From: Polyangiaceae bacterium
GTDB taxonomy: Bacteria > Myxococcota_A > Polyangia > Polyangiales > Polyangiaceae
DNA length: 63,470 nucleotides
NCBI GenBank assembly: GCA_025937895.1
Contig: JAICQL010000016.1
Span: forward strand, 1 to 63,470
Reading direction: 5' to 3'
Below are positions 42,280 through 50,424 of this stretch, piece after piece. Position numbers and translations under genes: made by a program. Below the pieces are notes generated by a model. It did no database searches, was not told where the DNA came from, and saw nothing but the letters and a program-made list of their open reading frames with translations. How positions within the stretch are numbered: the stretch's first letter is position 1; the number at the start of each line of letters is the position of its first letter.

Positions 42280-43247
42280 CGTGCCCCCAGCGCACTCAGA
42301 CGGCGCCGGGCGGCAGACACGAGCGGGCTGCCCGGGTGGCGCGCCAGGAAAGCCTGCAGCGCCTGGCGCTCGCTCGTGGCGTCACCACGCGCGCGCGCCA
42401 CCTGCGCGAGACCAAACTGGGCCTCCGCAGTCAGCTCACCACCCTGGGTCTTTGCTTCTCGGTACAAGCGCTCGGCTCCGGCGATATCTCCCAAGTGATC
42501 CAGCTTGACCTCGGCGGCGGCCACGCGCGCCACGCTGGCTTGCATGCCGTCCGGATCGAGCTCGATCACCTTCAAGTATAGGGCGAGCGCTTCACGATAG
42601 CGATGCCGTGCGCGCAGGGCGCTGGCGGCAGCCAGGCGATCAGCCCCCGTGGAGCGACGCGCACTAGCCTTGGTTGCCCCACGAGGGGACAGGTCTGCCG
42701 CGGGCGCCTCCGGCTCGGCCGGCCGAGCGCCGGTCTCGGGCTGTGGGCTGTCCGGCTGGGCTGACTCCACCGGCTCGGGCTCGCTCGGCGGGGGCTCACT
42801 CGGCAGAGGCTCACTCGGCAGAGGCTCACTCGGCAGAGGCTCACTCGGCAGAGGCTCCGCGGGCGAGCTCTCCACAGCGGCTTCGGCAGGCTGTCCGCGG
42901 CCATCCGATGGCTGGGGCAGCTGGCGCGACGGGGGCGGCTGAGGCGCCGGCTCGCTGGTGAGCACGCCGACCCCGTACACCGCCGCCGCGGCGCTGGCGG
43001 CGAACAGGGCTCCGGCCAGCACCACCCTCCGCGGAGCACGCCACGGCAGCACCCGCCCGCGCTGGGCGAACTGACGCTCGATACGATCGATGAGCAGCTG
43101 CTGCTCGCGCTCGGACAGCGGCCGCGCCGGGCCCGCCCCGGCATCGAGCAGGGGCAAGAGGCCAGGCTCCAGCTCGTCCAGCGAGTCTGCGCCCGCCAGC
43201 TCGTCGCCGGGCGGCAGCTCGCGCCGATCGTCGTCACGGCCCGTCAT
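42276..43247 (-). CDS. Putative anti-sigma factor with TPR-like C-terminus
   Basis: 323 residues. The N-terminal ~75 residues (acidic, with LSEREQQLLIDRIERQFAQRGR) are cytoplasmic, followed by one transmembrane helix (VVLAGALFAASAAAAVYGVGVL, ~75-96), a Pro/Ser/Glu linker containing four PLPSE repeats, and a C-terminal helical-repeat domain (~205-320; YREALALYLKVIELDPDGM, AGAERLYREAKTQGGELTAEA, LQAFLARHPGSPLV). Its start overlaps the ECF sigma stop by 4 bp, which with the topology indicates an anti-sigma role. No zinc motif. Same design as the protein at 5390-6205. Confidence 0.72.
   Translation of the reverse strand: MTGRDDDRRELPPGDELAGADSLDELEPGLLPLLDAGAGPARPLSEREQQLLIDRIERQFAQRGRVLPWRAPRRVVLAGALFAASAAAAVYGVGVLTSEPAPQPPPSRQLPQPSDGRGQPAEAAVESSPAEPLPSEPLPSEPLPSEPLPSEPPPSEPEPVESAQPDSPQPETGARPAEPEAPAADLSPRGATKASARRSTGADRLAAASALRARHRYREALALYLKVIELDPDGMQASVARVAAAEVKLDHLGDIAGAERLYREAKTQGGELTAEAQFGLAQVARARGDATSERQALQAFLARHPGSPLVSAARRRLSALGAR
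42786..42857. repeat. 15-bp tandem repeat encoding PLPSE units
   Basis: CGGCAGAGGCTCACT occurs at 42801-42815, 42816-42830 and 42831-42845, with a partial copy after and a degenerate one before. It encodes Glu-Pro-Leu-Pro-Ser units in the periplasmic linker of the anti-sigma protein and could vary in number. Confidence 0.9.
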
Positions 43248-43810
43248 TCTGCCCTCCGCACCCCGGGCTCTCGCGTGAGCCGCGCGCGCAGGCGCTGCCG
43301 GCCCAGACGCAAGCGGCTGCGCACGGTCTCCTCCGGCACGCCGAGCTCCGCACCCATCTCTGGAACCGTCATACCGAGCACGTAGTGGAGGACCAAAGCA
43401 TCGCGCTGGGGGTCGGGCAGCGCCTCCAGCTCCTCCGCGAGCTGGCGCCGTGAATAGTAGCGGTCCGGCAGCAGCGCAGGATCGATGCTGAGCTCACTGC
43501 CGTCGAGCGCCGTCTCCAGCCGCCGGGCAGCCGCCTTGCGCGAGGCAAACACACGGCGCACCACCACCCGATCGGCCCAGGAGCGAAAAGCTCCCTCGCC
43601 GCGGTAGCCGGACAGGCCCTGCAAGATGGCGAGCAGCGCCTCTTGGCTGAGGTCATCCACATCCCGATCGCCGCGAACCAGGTAGCGCACCAGGTTGCGG
43701 ACGCGAGGCAGCAGGTACGACACCAGCTGCCGAACGGAAGGCGAATGGCCCCGAGCGGCCTCGAGCGCCAGCGTCGACCATTGCTCATCTTCCGCCTCTC
43801 GATCTTTCAC
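43244..43810 (-). CDS. ECF-type RNA polymerase sigma factor
   Basis: A 188-residue sigma-70-family protein. Region 2 (~20-95) includes LLPRVRNLVRYLVRGDRDVDD, LSQEALLAILQGL and a W-containing segment FRSWADRVVVRRVFASRK; region 4 (~125-180) includes LPDPQRDALVLHYVLGMTVP and the recognition helix VPEETVRSRLRLGRQRLR. It is the first gene of a four-gene operon with an anti-sigma, a lipoprotein and an envelope protein, joined by ATGA overlaps. The operon's upstream spacer contains the inverted repeat GGCAATC-AATG-GATTGCC. It probably mediates an envelope-stress response. Confidence 0.92.
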   Translation of the reverse strand: MKDREAEDEQWSTLALEAARGHSPSVRQLVSYLLPRVRNLVRYLVRGDRDVDDLSQEALLAILQGLSGYRGEGAFRSWADRVVVRRVFASRKAAARRLETALDGSELSIDPALLPDRYYSRRQLAEELEALPDPQRDALVLHYVLGMTVPEMGAELGVPEETVRSRLRLGRQRLRARLTREPGVRRAE

Positions 43811-43839
43811 GCTCCAGCAGAATCAACCAATCTGTTCGC

Positions 43840-43857
43840 GGCAATCAATGGATTGCC
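43840..43857. promoter_or_regulatory. GGCAATC/GATTGCC inverted repeat upstream of ECF sigma operon
   Basis: GGCAATC (43840-43846) and GATTGCC (43851-43857) are perfect 7-bp arms around AATG, 30-47 bp upstream of the sigma start. Further CAATC and GATTG half-sites flank it on both sides, giving four half-sites in ~45 bp. Likely an operator; the regulator is unknown. Confidence 0.45.
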
Positions 43858-44084
43858 CTCCGATTGAACGAGCCGGAGCGGCATTCGGGTCAATCGCAGC
43901 CCCGATGGCGCCCGGAGTGGGCGGCCAATTCCGCCGGAGCAACATTTCCGCGTCGCAACCGGGCTCCGGCCCTGCTCGGTGCATCGTCCTGCTCCCCTCC
44001 CCTTGGTGCCCGTTTGCCATTTGGGGTCAGTGTCGGTGGAAGGGCGCGGCGGCGCTGGCTGCCGGCCGGTGCCGGCGTTAAATC

Positions 44085-44477
44085 ATGCGCATGCGAGCCT
44101 TGTGGTCTGGATTGCTGGGCGCTGCCCTGCTCTCTGCCGTCAGCCTGTGCGCCGCACCGGTGGCGGCAGATGGCATGTCTTGCGGGAACCGCCTGGTCTC
44201 CAAGGGGGACTCGCTCTACCAGGTGCGCTCCGTCTGCGGCGAGCCGGACGACGCGCGGCGCCGGGTGGAGACGCGCACCGAACGACGGCGAGTGCGGGTG
44301 CCGTGCAAGTCCGGCGCCGCCCGTTGCGAGGGGACTGTGGAGCACACCACGGACGTGATCGTGGACGAGTGGACGTACGACTTCGGGCGACGTCGCTTCA
44401 TCCGCTATCTGACCTTCGTCGACGGACGGCTGGCTGCGGTCAACACCGGCGGCTACGGCTCTCGCGACGATCGCTGA
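44085..44477 (+). CDS. DUF2845 exported protein
   Basis: A 130-residue protein with a signal peptide (GLLGAALLSAVSLCAAPVAADG). The mature part matches DUF2845: MSCGNRLVSKGDSLYQVRSVCGEPD (~31-55, with two conserved Cys), a central basic stretch with CKSGAARC, and DEWTYDFGRRRFIRYLTFVDGRL (~95-117) ending TGGYG. The family is small and periplasmic, common in gamma- and deltaproteobacteria, and related in fold to SmpA/OmlA-type proteins; its function is unknown. It stands alone between the sigma operon (divergent) and the sugar operon. The two start Met codons are adjacent (44085 and 44091). Confidence 0.88.
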   Translation: MRMRALWSGLLGAALLSAVSLCAAPVAADGMSCGNRLVSKGDSLYQVRSVCGEPDDARRRVETRTERRRVRVPCKSGAARCEGTVEHTTDVIVDEWTYDFGRRRFIRYLTFVDGRLAAVNTGGYGSRDDR

Positions 44478-44616
44478 GGCGCTGAGGCGCTGAGGCGGCC
44501 GCCCTCGACGGACAGAGACCGCGTTTACGATGCGCGGCAACTCGGGGAGCGTGGTGACGACCTGCGCAGATGTAGGGTGCGCTCGCGCGGGCTCGCGCGC
44601 CGCGCTGAGGCATGCA

Positions 44617-44691
44617 GCAACACTTATGTTGCGGAATGCAGCACACGGCAACCGCGGCTCGTCGAGAGCAAATAGTTGTTACTCCAACTAT
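44617..44691. promoter_or_regulatory. Two inverted repeats in promoter region of sugar operon
   Basis: GCAACA-CTTA-TGTTGC (44617-44632) and ATAGTTG-TTACTC-CAACTAT (44672-44691, perfect 7-bp arms) lie 58-132 bp upstream of the glycosyltransferase start. The segment is clearly AT-richer than its surroundings. The first may bind a regulator; the second could be an operator or overlap the promoter. Confidence 0.45.
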
Positions 44692-44748
44692 CTCTGACAG
44701 GCATACTGTGCGCTGGAGGTTCTTGCAGACGGGGATGAACAAAGAGGG

Positions 44749-46065
44749 ATGAGCAAGTCACGACCTAGCGCAGTATTCAACAGTCCGCCGCGCATCGCAC
44801 TGGTCTCTACTCACGGCTACGTCGCAGCCACGCCCCCGCTGGGCGCGGCAGATACCGGCGGTCAGGTCGTATATGTGCTGGAGCTGGCAAAGAAGCTGGC
44901 TCAGCTCGGCTATCACGTGGACGTCTGGACGCGCCAGTTCGAGCGCCAGCCCGACACCGAGGACGTGGAGCCGCGCGTGCGCGTGCTGCGCGCCCCCTGC
45001 GGTGGCGCGGAGTTCATCCCCAAGGAGTATCTGCATCGCTCCCTGGGGGAGTGGGCAGAGGCCGCGCTCGCGCGCGTGCGCCGTGAAGGCCTGCGCTACC
45101 GCTTCGTGAACAGCCACTACTGGGACGCCGGCGTGGCGGGGGAGAAGCTATGCGCGCAGCTCGACGTGCCGCACGTGCACACGCCGCACTCGCTCGGCGC
45201 GTGGAAGCAGCGGCAGATGCTGGCGGATTACCCGGATGGGGCCGACCGCTTCGAAGAGGTCTACAACTTCAGCGAGCGCAACCAGACCGAAAAAGAGCTG
45301 TACGCCCGCTCGCAGAAGGTGATCGCCACCACGCCCGAGCAGGTGGAGCTGCTGCGCGAGCACTATGAGGTGCCGGAGCAGCGCGTGGCGATGATCCCGC
45401 CCGGCTACGACGATCATCGTTTCTACCCGATCAGCGAATCGAGCCGCGCGATCTTGCGCCGCAAGTTTGGCTTCGAGGGCAAGGTGGTGCTCTCACTGGG
45501 GCGCATCGCGCGCAACAAGGGCTACGATCTGCTGATCCGCTCCTTCGCCGAGGTCGTGCGCCGCTGTCCGGAGGCGCGGCTGGTGCTGGCCATCGGCGGC
45601 ACCCAGTTGCGCGAGGCCGAGCAGAGCATCCTGGACGAATGCCACGCGCTCGTGCATGAGCTGGGCCTGGACGAGGTGGTGCGCTTCACCGGCTTCGTCC
45701 CCGATGAAGACATGGCAGATCTATACCGCGCCGCTGACGTGTTCGTGGCCAGCAGCCGCTACGAGCCCTTTGGCATGGCCGCCGTGGAGGCGATGGCCTG
45801 CGGCACCCCGACCGTGGTCACCGTCCACGGCGGGTTGTTTCGCATCCTGCGCTTCGGCATCAACGGGCTCTTCGCCGATCCGCTCGACCCGAGCGATCTG
45901 GCCATCACCATGCTCAAGCCGCTGCAATACCCGCGGCTGGCCGAGCGCCTGTCGCGGCGCGGGGCGCACCTGGCGCGCAGCCAGTTCACCTGGACGGGCA
46001 TCGCCCAGCAGCTGATCCAGGTGGTGGAAGGGCACGCTCCGCGCACGGGAGCGCTCGCTCGATGA
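44749..46065 (+). CDS. GT4 glycosyltransferase, sucrose-phosphate-synthase-like
   Basis: A 438-residue cytoplasmic GT4 enzyme. The N-terminal motif LGAADTGGQVVYVLELAKKL (~31-50) is that of sucrose synthase, sucrose-phosphate synthase and mannosylfructose-phosphate synthase, which join a nucleotide-sugar to fructose 6-phosphate. HTPHSLGAWK follows, then the donor site VVLSLGRIARNKGYDLLI and the retaining-GT4 motif SSRYEPFGMAAVEAMACGTPTV (within ~332-353; described in outline). ATG 44749 overlaps the stop of a five-codon open frame (44735-44752). The 3' end overlaps the phosphatase-glycosidase gene by 4 bp, so both form one operon. The product is a phosphorylated disaccharide; sucrose 6F-phosphate is most likely. 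Confidence 0.88.
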   Translation: MSKSRPSAVFNSPPRIALVSTHGYVAATPPLGAADTGGQVVYVLELAKKLAQLGYHVDVWTRQFERQPDTEDVEPRVRVLRAPCGGAEFIPKEYLHRSLGEWAEAALARVRREGLRYRFVNSHYWDAGVAGEKLCAQLDVPHVHTPHSLGAWKQRQMLADYPDGADRFEEVYNFSERNQTEKELYARSQKVIATTPEQVELLREHYEVPEQRVAMIPPGYDDHRFYPISESSRAILRRKFGFEGKVVLSLGRIARNKGYDLLIRSFAEVVRRCPEARLVLAIGGTQLREAEQSILDECHALVHELGLDEVVRFTGFVPDEDMADLYRAADVFVASSRYEPFGMAAVEAMACGTPTVVTVHGGLFRILRFGINGLFADPLDPSDLAITMLKPLQYPRLAERLSRRGAHLARSQFTWTGIAQQLIQVVEGHAPRTGALAR

Positions 46066-48143
46066 CCCGGGCCAGCGTCCGTCTGTTCTGCACCGATCTC
46101 GATGGCACCCTGCTCGGCAATCCCGAGTCGACGGCGCGCTTTCGCACGGTCTGGGAGGGCATCCCGAAGGAGCGCCGGCCGCTGCTCTGCTACTCCACCG
46201 GGCGGCTGCTGGAGGACGCCATCTCGCTGGTCGAGAGCGGCGTGCTGCCCAAGCCGGAGTATCTGCTGGCAGGCGTGGGCACCCAGATCTGGGATTTCAC
46301 CCGCGGCGGCACCATGCCCGGCTTCGAGGAGCGCTTCGCGCGCGGCTGGGATCTGGAGACGATCGAGGCCATCCTGGAGAAGCTGCCCGGCGTCATTCGC
46401 CAGCCACCGAGCTTCCTGCATCCGTACAAGTCCAGCTGGTACCTGCACGGGGCGACGGCCGAGGCCATCGCCAACATCGAGGCGCAGCTGGCCCAGGCGG
46501 GCCTGGACGTGGTGGTCATCTACTCCGGCCAGCGCTACCTGGACGTGCTGCCGCGCAATGCCAGCAAGGGCAAGGCGCTGACCTGGCTCGCCCAGCAGCT
46601 GGTGGTGCCGCCCGCGGCCATCCTGGTGGCGGGCGACAGCGGCAATGACAGCGCCATGTTCCGCCTGCCCGGGGTGCGCGGCATCCTGGTGGAGAACGCG
46701 CAGCCCGATCTGCTCGAGGCCACGGTGGGCCGCGCCGTGTACACCGCGCGCGGCATCCTGGCAGACGGCGTGCTGGACGGGCTGCAGCACTTCGGCGTGA
46801 TCCCGGCCGTACCGGCGCGGCCCTTCCCGCAGCTCGGCAAGCGGCTGGCGGTGCCGGCGATGTTCCGCGACGCGGATCTGCGCGCGCTCACCAGCGCGGA
46901 CGTGGAGCTGGTGCGGGACGGCTATCGCTGCGCGATCGAGGCGCTGCGCCGCAACATCACCCCGCTCGGCTTCTCCGCCGCCTCGCTGGAGGACAACGAC
47001 ACCACGGGCACGGACGCCAACTATCGCTCGGTCTGGGCGCGCGATGGCTCCGTCACCCTGATCCAGTCGGTGTTCCTCGATGATCCGGTGATGCGGGAGG
47101 CGCAGCGCAGCACGCTCTGCACCTTGCTCGATCACGTCAGCCCGGTGGGGCAGATCCCGTCCAACGTCCGCATCGACTCGGGGGAGCCCGACTACTCGGG
47201 CGTCGGCCGCATCGCCTCGATCGACAGCGGGCTGTGGGTGATCATCGCCGTCTACAACTACATCCAGGCCAGCGGCGACGTGGCGCTGCTCGATCGCTAC
47301 GCCGGAGTTTTGCAGAAGGCGATGGACTGGCTGACGGCGCAGGACAGCAACAACGACGGGCTGCTCGAGATCCCGGAGGCGGGCGACTGGACCGACCTGT
47401 TCGGCCACAGCTACAACGTGCTGTACGACGAGGCGCTCTGGTATCGCGCCAACCTGTGCTTCGGCAAGCTGCTGGAGCTGCAGCAACAGCACGCGCGCGC
47501 CGCCGACTATTTCCGCGCGGGGCAGCGCACCCGGCGCGAGATCCTGGCGATGTTCTGGCCGCAGACGCGCACGGATCCGAGCATCGCGGCGCCCACCTTC
47601 GCCGACCAGCAGTTCTCACTGGGCGACGCTCGCTACCTGATCGCGCAGGTCTCGCCCTTCGGCTTCTCCTGGCGCTGTGACGTGTGGGGCAACCTGCTCG
47701 CGTTTCTGTTCAACATCATCGACGTGCAGCGCGCGCGCACGGCCTTCGAGTTCATGTGGGGAGTGGGCGTAAACGAGCCGTATCCGGTGCGGAATCTGTA
47801 CCCCCCGGTGCTCACGGGTGATCCAGAGTGGCGGCCCTATTTCACCGTCAATCTACTCAACCTGCCCGGCCACTATCACAACGGCGGTATCTGGCCGCAC
47901 ATCGGTGGCATGTGGGTGCGCTTCATTCACCGGCTCGGCTTGCGAGAGCTCGCCTGTCGCGAGCTGGTGAAGCTGGCGCACCTCAACCGCCAGGGCATCC
48001 GCTCGGAGTGGGAGTTCAACGAGTGGTCACACGCCGAGACGGGACGGCCGATGGGCAAGCGCTTCCAGGCCTGGGCTGCGGCATCCTACCTGCGCGCCTG
48101 TCAGGAGCTGGAGCTGGTGGTGGATGAGTCCGACCACGATTGA
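46062..48143 (+). CDS. Bifunctional HAD phosphatase (SPP-like) - glycosidase fusion
   Basis: A 693-residue protein. Residues ~1-265 are a HAD-IIB phosphatase close to sucrose-6F-phosphate phosphatase: FCTDLDGTLLG (nucleophile Asp12, Asp14), CYSTGRL (45-48), EYLLAGVGTQIWD, LPRNASKGKAL (Lys169) and GDSGNDSAMF (191-200). Residues ~275-690 are an (alpha/alpha)6-type glycosidase of the amylo-alpha-1,6-glucosidase/GH100 kind: YRSVWARDGSVTLI, VGRIASIDSGLWVIIAVYN, EAGDWTDLFGHSYNVLYDEALW, GIWPHIGGMWVRFIHRLG. The gene overlaps the synthase gene by 4 bp. The pair would make a disaccharide phosphate, dephosphorylate it and cleave a sugar, or the second domain acts on a different glycan. The exact GH family is uncertain. 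Confidence 0.82.
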   Translation: MTRASVRLFCTDLDGTLLGNPESTARFRTVWEGIPKERRPLLCYSTGRLLEDAISLVESGVLPKPEYLLAGVGTQIWDFTRGGTMPGFEERFARGWDLETIEAILEKLPGVIRQPPSFLHPYKSSWYLHGATAEAIANIEAQLAQAGLDVVVIYSGQRYLDVLPRNASKGKALTWLAQQLVVPPAAILVAGDSGNDSAMFRLPGVRGILVENAQPDLLEATVGRAVYTARGILADGVLDGLQHFGVIPAVPARPFPQLGKRLAVPAMFRDADLRALTSADVELVRDGYRCAIEALRRNITPLGFSAASLEDNDTTGTDANYRSVWARDGSVTLIQSVFLDDPVMREAQRSTLCTLLDHVSPVGQIPSNVRIDSGEPDYSGVGRIASIDSGLWVIIAVYNYIQASGDVALLDRYAGVLQKAMDWLTAQDSNNDGLLEIPEAGDWTDLFGHSYNVLYDEALWYRANLCFGKLLELQQQHARAADYFRAGQRTRREILAMFWPQTRTDPSIAAPTFADQQFSLGDARYLIAQVSPFGFSWRCDVWGNLLAFLFNIIDVQRARTAFEFMWGVGVNEPYPVRNLYPPVLTGDPEWRPYFTVNLLNLPGHYHNGGIWPHIGGMWVRFIHRLGLRELACRELVKLAHLNRQGIRSEWEFNEWSHAETGRPMGKRFQAWAAASYLRACQELELVVDESDHD

Positions 48144-48208
48144 GCCGCTGGTTCAAATCGATGCATTCAAATGATGCAACAGCCCCGGCTTGACGGCCCG
48201 GCGAGGCC

Positions 48209-48634
48209 GTGATGATAGCAACTGCAACCAAGATGTCCGAGCCCGTGCCGGAAGAGCTGCAGGAGCTCCTGCGTGAACACGTCGAGTCGATCGATCAGCT
48301 CGAGGTGCTCGCGCTGCTCTCCCAGCAAGCGCCACGCGGCTGGGCGCCCGAAGAGGTGTCGGCTCAGCTGCGCCTGCCCGGCTCCACGGCGCGGGCCGCG
48401 CTGCAGCACCTGTGCGGGGTCGGGCTGTTGACGGTGGCCGCGCTGGACACCGAGGAGTTCAGCTATCGCCCGGTGAGCCCCGAGCTGCGGGAGCGCACGG
48501 AGCGCCTGATCCGACTGTACGCGGTGGAGCGGGCCGCGGTGATGCGGCTGCTCAGCAGCAACGCCATCGCGCGGCTGCGCGCCGGTGCGCTGAGCGCGTT
48601 CGTCAGCGCCAAGAAAGAGGGCGGCGAGCGCTGA
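48209..48634 (+). CDS. Winged-helix-like regulator, putative
   Basis: 141 residues from ATG 48209; Met9 (48233) is an alternative start. Residues ~25-85 have the layout of a winged helix (LEVLALLSQQAPRGWAPEEVS, then AQLRLPGSTARAALQHLCGVGLL as recognition segment, then a beta-wing TVAALDTEEFSYRPV), followed by a long helix (ELRERTERLIRLYAVERAAVMRLL). It resembles small MarR/ArsR-type transcription factors, but no family signature is decisive. It lies 65 bp downstream of the sugar operon on the same strand and could regulate it. A 14-bp tandem repeat follows its stop. Confidence 0.6.
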   Translation: MMIATATKMSEPVPEELQELLREHVESIDQLEVLALLSQQAPRGWAPEEVSAQLRLPGSTARAALQHLCGVGLLTVAALDTEEFSYRPVSPELRERTERLIRLYAVERAAVMRLLSSNAIARLRAGALSAFVSAKKEGGER

Positions 48635-48644
48635 GCCCGGCGCG

Positions 48645-48700
48645 CCGGCACACGAAGCCCGGCACACGAAGCCCGGCACGCGAAGCCCGGCACACGAAGC
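48645..48700. repeat. Four tandem copies of 14-bp unit CCGGCACACGAAGC
   Basis: CCGGCACACGAAGC is present at 48645-48658, 48659-48672 and 48687-48700, with one change (CACGCG) at 48673-48686. It occupies the space between two convergent genes and codes for nothing evident. Confidence 0.9.
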
Positions 48701-48728
48701 AACGTGTCCGGCGCCCGAAACGAGAGCC

Positions 48729-49232
48729 TCAGCGCTCCATTTCCCGCGCCAGCTCGCTCGCCAGCGCCTCCAGCACCTCGATCGCCGCGTCCACCTTGGC
48801 CTCGGGCAGCGACCCCAGCGCCCGCCGCACGCAGGCCTCCACCGTGCCCGCCGCCTCGCGATCGAAAAGCTTGCCGCGCGCGCTCAGCTCCAAGAGCACG
48901 CTGCGGCCGTCGTGCGGGTGCGCCTGACGCCGCACCAGCTGCTGCTCCACCAGCCGCTCCACGATGCCGCTCACGGTGCCGCGGTCCAGATGCAACAGCT
49001 CGGCCAGCTCACTGGGCATGATCTTGGGCACGCGCCCGAGCAAGCGCAGCACGAAGCGCTGCGGCCCGGTCAGCCCCAGCTCGTTCAACATACGCTTGGA
49101 GAGCGAGCGCAGGCCATGATCCACCGCCCAGAGCGTGCGCAGAAATGCCAGCGATCCGCTGACCCCGCGCCGGCTACCCCGGCTGTCTGCGCGCAACCGT
49201 TCGGTCGCGCTCTTGCTCGCTCTGACGCTCAT
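48729..49232 (-). CDS. MarR-family transcriptional regulator
   Basis: 167 residues from ATG 49232. Helix-turn-helix core ~55-115: LTGPQRFVLRLLGRVPKIMP, SELAELLHLDRGTVSGIVERL (recognition helix), LVRRQAHPHDGRSVLLELSARG (wing, including the Asp-Gly-Arg of the family). The sequence upstream of 49232 in the same frame is not credible protein. It follows the aldo-keto reductase gene on the same strand after 164 bp and may regulate it or itself; a short palindrome AACAGCTGTT lies 25 bp upstream of its start. Effector likely a small aromatic compound, as for most MarR proteins. Confidence 0.9.
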   Translation of the reverse strand: MSVRASKSATERLRADSRGSRRGVSGSLAFLRTLWAVDHGLRSLSKRMLNELGLTGPQRFVLRLLGRVPKIMPSELAELLHLDRGTVSGIVERLVEQQLVRRQAHPHDGRSVLLELSARGKLFDREAAGTVEACVRRALGSLPEAKVDAAIEVLEALASELAREMER

Positions 49233-49396
49233 TGAGGACAATCCTAATCTGTGCTGAACAGCTGTTTTCACGCTCGACTCGAGCGCGATACACCGTAGCC
49301 GCGATCGCTCCGCAGTGCACGACCACCGCTGGCGGGCTTGCGCTTCCAGCGGCAACGTGCCCCGCGCCAGCGTTGCTCGGGCGGCTCGACTCGCGC

Positions 49397-50254
49397 TCAG
49401 GGCGGCACCGCGAACGGTGCGCTCAGCTCCGCCAGCTCGGCCGCGTCCAGCTCCACGTCGAAGATGGCCAGATCCTGGCGCATGTGCTCCTCGCTGGTCG
49501 TGCCCGTGAGCGGCACGATGCCAAGCTGGGTCAAGGCACGGAAGAACAGCTGCGCGGGGGTGAGGCCGCGGCGGGCCGCCAGCGCACGCAGCTCCGGGCG
49601 CGCCAGCTGCTCCGGGTTGGCCGTCAGGGTCCAGAAGCTCTGGTAGACGACGCCGTGCTGGGCGCAGAAGCGGCGCAGCTCGCGATCATGGCCCGTCCGC
49701 GGGTAGAAGCGGTTCTGCAGCACCCATGGCTTGATCCGCGCGGCGCCATACAGAGCCGCGAGCTCCCCGGGCTCGTAGCAGTTGCTCAGGCCCAGCTCGC
49801 GCACCTGTCCTTGCTCCACCAGCGCCTCCAGCGCGCGCCACACCTGGAGCAGGCGCTCGAAGGGCGAGAGCGGTGAGTGCAGCACCAGGCAGTCGAGGTA
49901 CTGCGTGCGCAGGTTGCGCAGCGAGACCTCGGCGGACTGCCGCACCTGCTCGGGCAAGCTGGCCCGCGCGTCATACGGGATGCGCCGCGGGTCTTGCCCG
50001 GAGAGCGGAGTGAACTTGGTCTGCAGGTACAGCTGCTCGCGCGGCAGGCCCGCCGCGACCACGCTTGCCACGCCAGCGCCCACCCCCGCCTCGTCGTAGT
50101 GCCTGGGCTGACAGGCGGTGTCCACCCCGCGAAACCCCAGCTCCAGCGCGCGCGTCACCAGCGCCGCCGTACGCTCCTTCTTCCAGGCGGTGCCATACAG
50201 CAAGCGGGGCATGCGCACGCCGCGCGCAGACACGATGAAGCCGGGCCCACCCAT
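49397..50254 (-). CDS. Aldo/keto reductase
   Basis: 285 residues from ATG 50254. AKR features: GFRGVDTACQPRHYDEAGVG (~39-58) with catalytic Asp and Tyr, YLQTKFTP (~76) with the Lys, LDCLVLHSPL (~122-131) with the His, ELGLSNCYEPGEL and a C-terminal IVPLTGTTSEEHMRQDL equivalent to the NADPH-binding I(P/V)-(K/T)-(S/T) loop. The core (alpha/beta)8 barrel is complete. Substrate not predictable. The MarR gene lies downstream, suggesting chemically induced expression. An upstream in-frame ATG at 50284 is less likely. Confidence 0.9.
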   Translation of the reverse strand: MGGPGFIVSARGVRMPRLLYGTAWKKERTAALVTRALELGFRGVDTACQPRHYDEAGVGAGVASVVAAGLPREQLYLQTKFTPLSGQDPRRIPYDARASLPEQVRQSAEVSLRNLRTQYLDCLVLHSPLSPFERLLQVWRALEALVEQGQVRELGLSNCYEPGELAALYGAARIKPWVLQNRFYPRTGHDRELRRFCAQHGVVYQSFWTLTANPEQLARPELRALAARRGLTPAQLFFRALTQLGIVPLTGTTSEEHMRQDLAIFDVELDAAELAELSAPFAVPP

Positions 50255-50424
50255 GCGCGCAGCATGCCATGGTTCCGCCCGCACGCGCAGGCCAGGACCG
50301 GCAACGGAACGCTCTGCGGGGCGCGGAGCGTCGCGAAACGGCGCCGTAGCCCTGCGGACCGGTGCCGCTGGCCTGCGCCTCAGATCGCGCTGCGCTCGCG
50401 AGCGTCTCGCGCTACGGTGGATGC

